Shown: positions 6,125-6,181 of the stretch, in pieces
Layout: every line of letters begins with the position of its first letter
How positions within the stretch are numbered: the first letter of the stretch is position 1
Assembly: GCA_031263965.1 (NCBI GenBank)
Contig: JAISES010000397.1
Span: forward strand, 1-6,181
DNA length: 6,181 nucleotides
Reading direction: 5' to 3'
Source of the DNA: Prevotella sp.
GTDB lineage: Bacteria; Bacteroidota; Bacteroidia; Bacteroidales; Dysgonomonadaceae
Translations under genes and position numbers: made by a program
Notes under the pieces: model-generated
Database searches by the model: none
Seen by the model: the letters and a program-made list of their open reading frames with translations, nothing else
What the model was told of the DNA's origin: nothing

Positions 6125-6133
6125 TGTGGATAA
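6125..6133 (-). promoter_or_regulatory. Single DnaA-box-like 9-mer
   Basis: The minus strand reads TTATCCACA, a perfect match to the classical DnaA-box consensus, directly beside the 17-bp palindrome and at the inferred transcription start. It is a single copy with no companion boxes nearby, so it may be coincidental; a DnaA-responsive operator is possible but unproven. Confidence 0.25.
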
Positions 6134-6134
6134 A

Positions 6135-6167
6135 CAAACCTTATTTTCACCTAATTTCAAAAACAAA
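6135..6167 (-). promoter_or_regulatory. Candidate Bacteroidetes-type promoter (weak match)
   Basis: On the minus strand, TTTG at 6164-6167 is followed by a 21-base spacer and AAGGTTTG at 6135-6142. The Bacteroidetes primary sigma factor is known to use a -33 TTTG and a -7 TAnnTTTG about 19-21 bases apart; here the first base of the -7 element is A instead of T. Transcription would begin near 6128, giving a leader of about 85 bases before the ATG at 6042. The surrounding DNA is A/T-rich, so chance matches are easy. Confidence 0.35.
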
Positions 6168-6181
6168 ACAACCTCAGTAGC

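Noticed and set aside
6125..6133. Replication origin
   Set aside because: Only one DnaA-box-like 9-mer is present, with no cluster, no replication genes and only 139 bp of non-coding sequence.

Overview
The window looks like a Bacteroidota (probably Bacteroidales) chromosome segment coding for cell-surface or secreted proteins. Three things suggest this. All four genes begin with a signal peptide ending in Ala followed by Gln (…NA|QQ, …FA|QQ, …VA|QK). Their starts sit in A/T-rich sequence without a convincing Shine-Dalgarno. The domain set (right-handed beta-helix, fibronectin III, carboxypeptidase-regulatory-like, LRR and cadherin-like beta-sandwich) is typical of that phylum. A genus cannot be named from the sequence.

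All genes lie on the minus strand, so the window reads from right to left. A 139-bp leader (6043-6181) holds a weak Bacteroidetes-type promoter candidate, a perfect TTATCCACA 9-mer and a 17-bp palindrome. Two tandem paralogues follow, secreted beta-helix proteins of 331 aa (5047-6042) and 334 aa (4012-5016), 30 bp apart. Next comes a large modular secreted protein (1433-3967, 844 aa from the preferred start). It carries three WF/GLHK repeats, an FnIII-like domain, a prealbumin-like domain, an Ig-like segment, a helical block and a C-terminal domain of unknown type. Last, separated by one base, is a leucine-rich-repeat protein with cadherin-like beta-sandwich repeats (1-1431). It runs off the left edge, so its C-terminus and any sorting signal are not visible.

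The tight spacing (30, 44 and 1 bp) and shared strand suggest one operon of four exported proteins. No enzyme active site was recognised in any of them. The set reads as a surface or extracellular structural, adhesive or ligand-binding system, but this is inferred from domain types. The most notable signal is the paralogue pair: ends nearly frozen at DNA level, with a strongly diverged middle of the beta-helix. Also notable are the unassigned helical and C-terminal regions of the large protein. There is no RNA gene, CRISPR array, insertion sequence or clear terminator, and no gene-free stretch longer than 139 bp.
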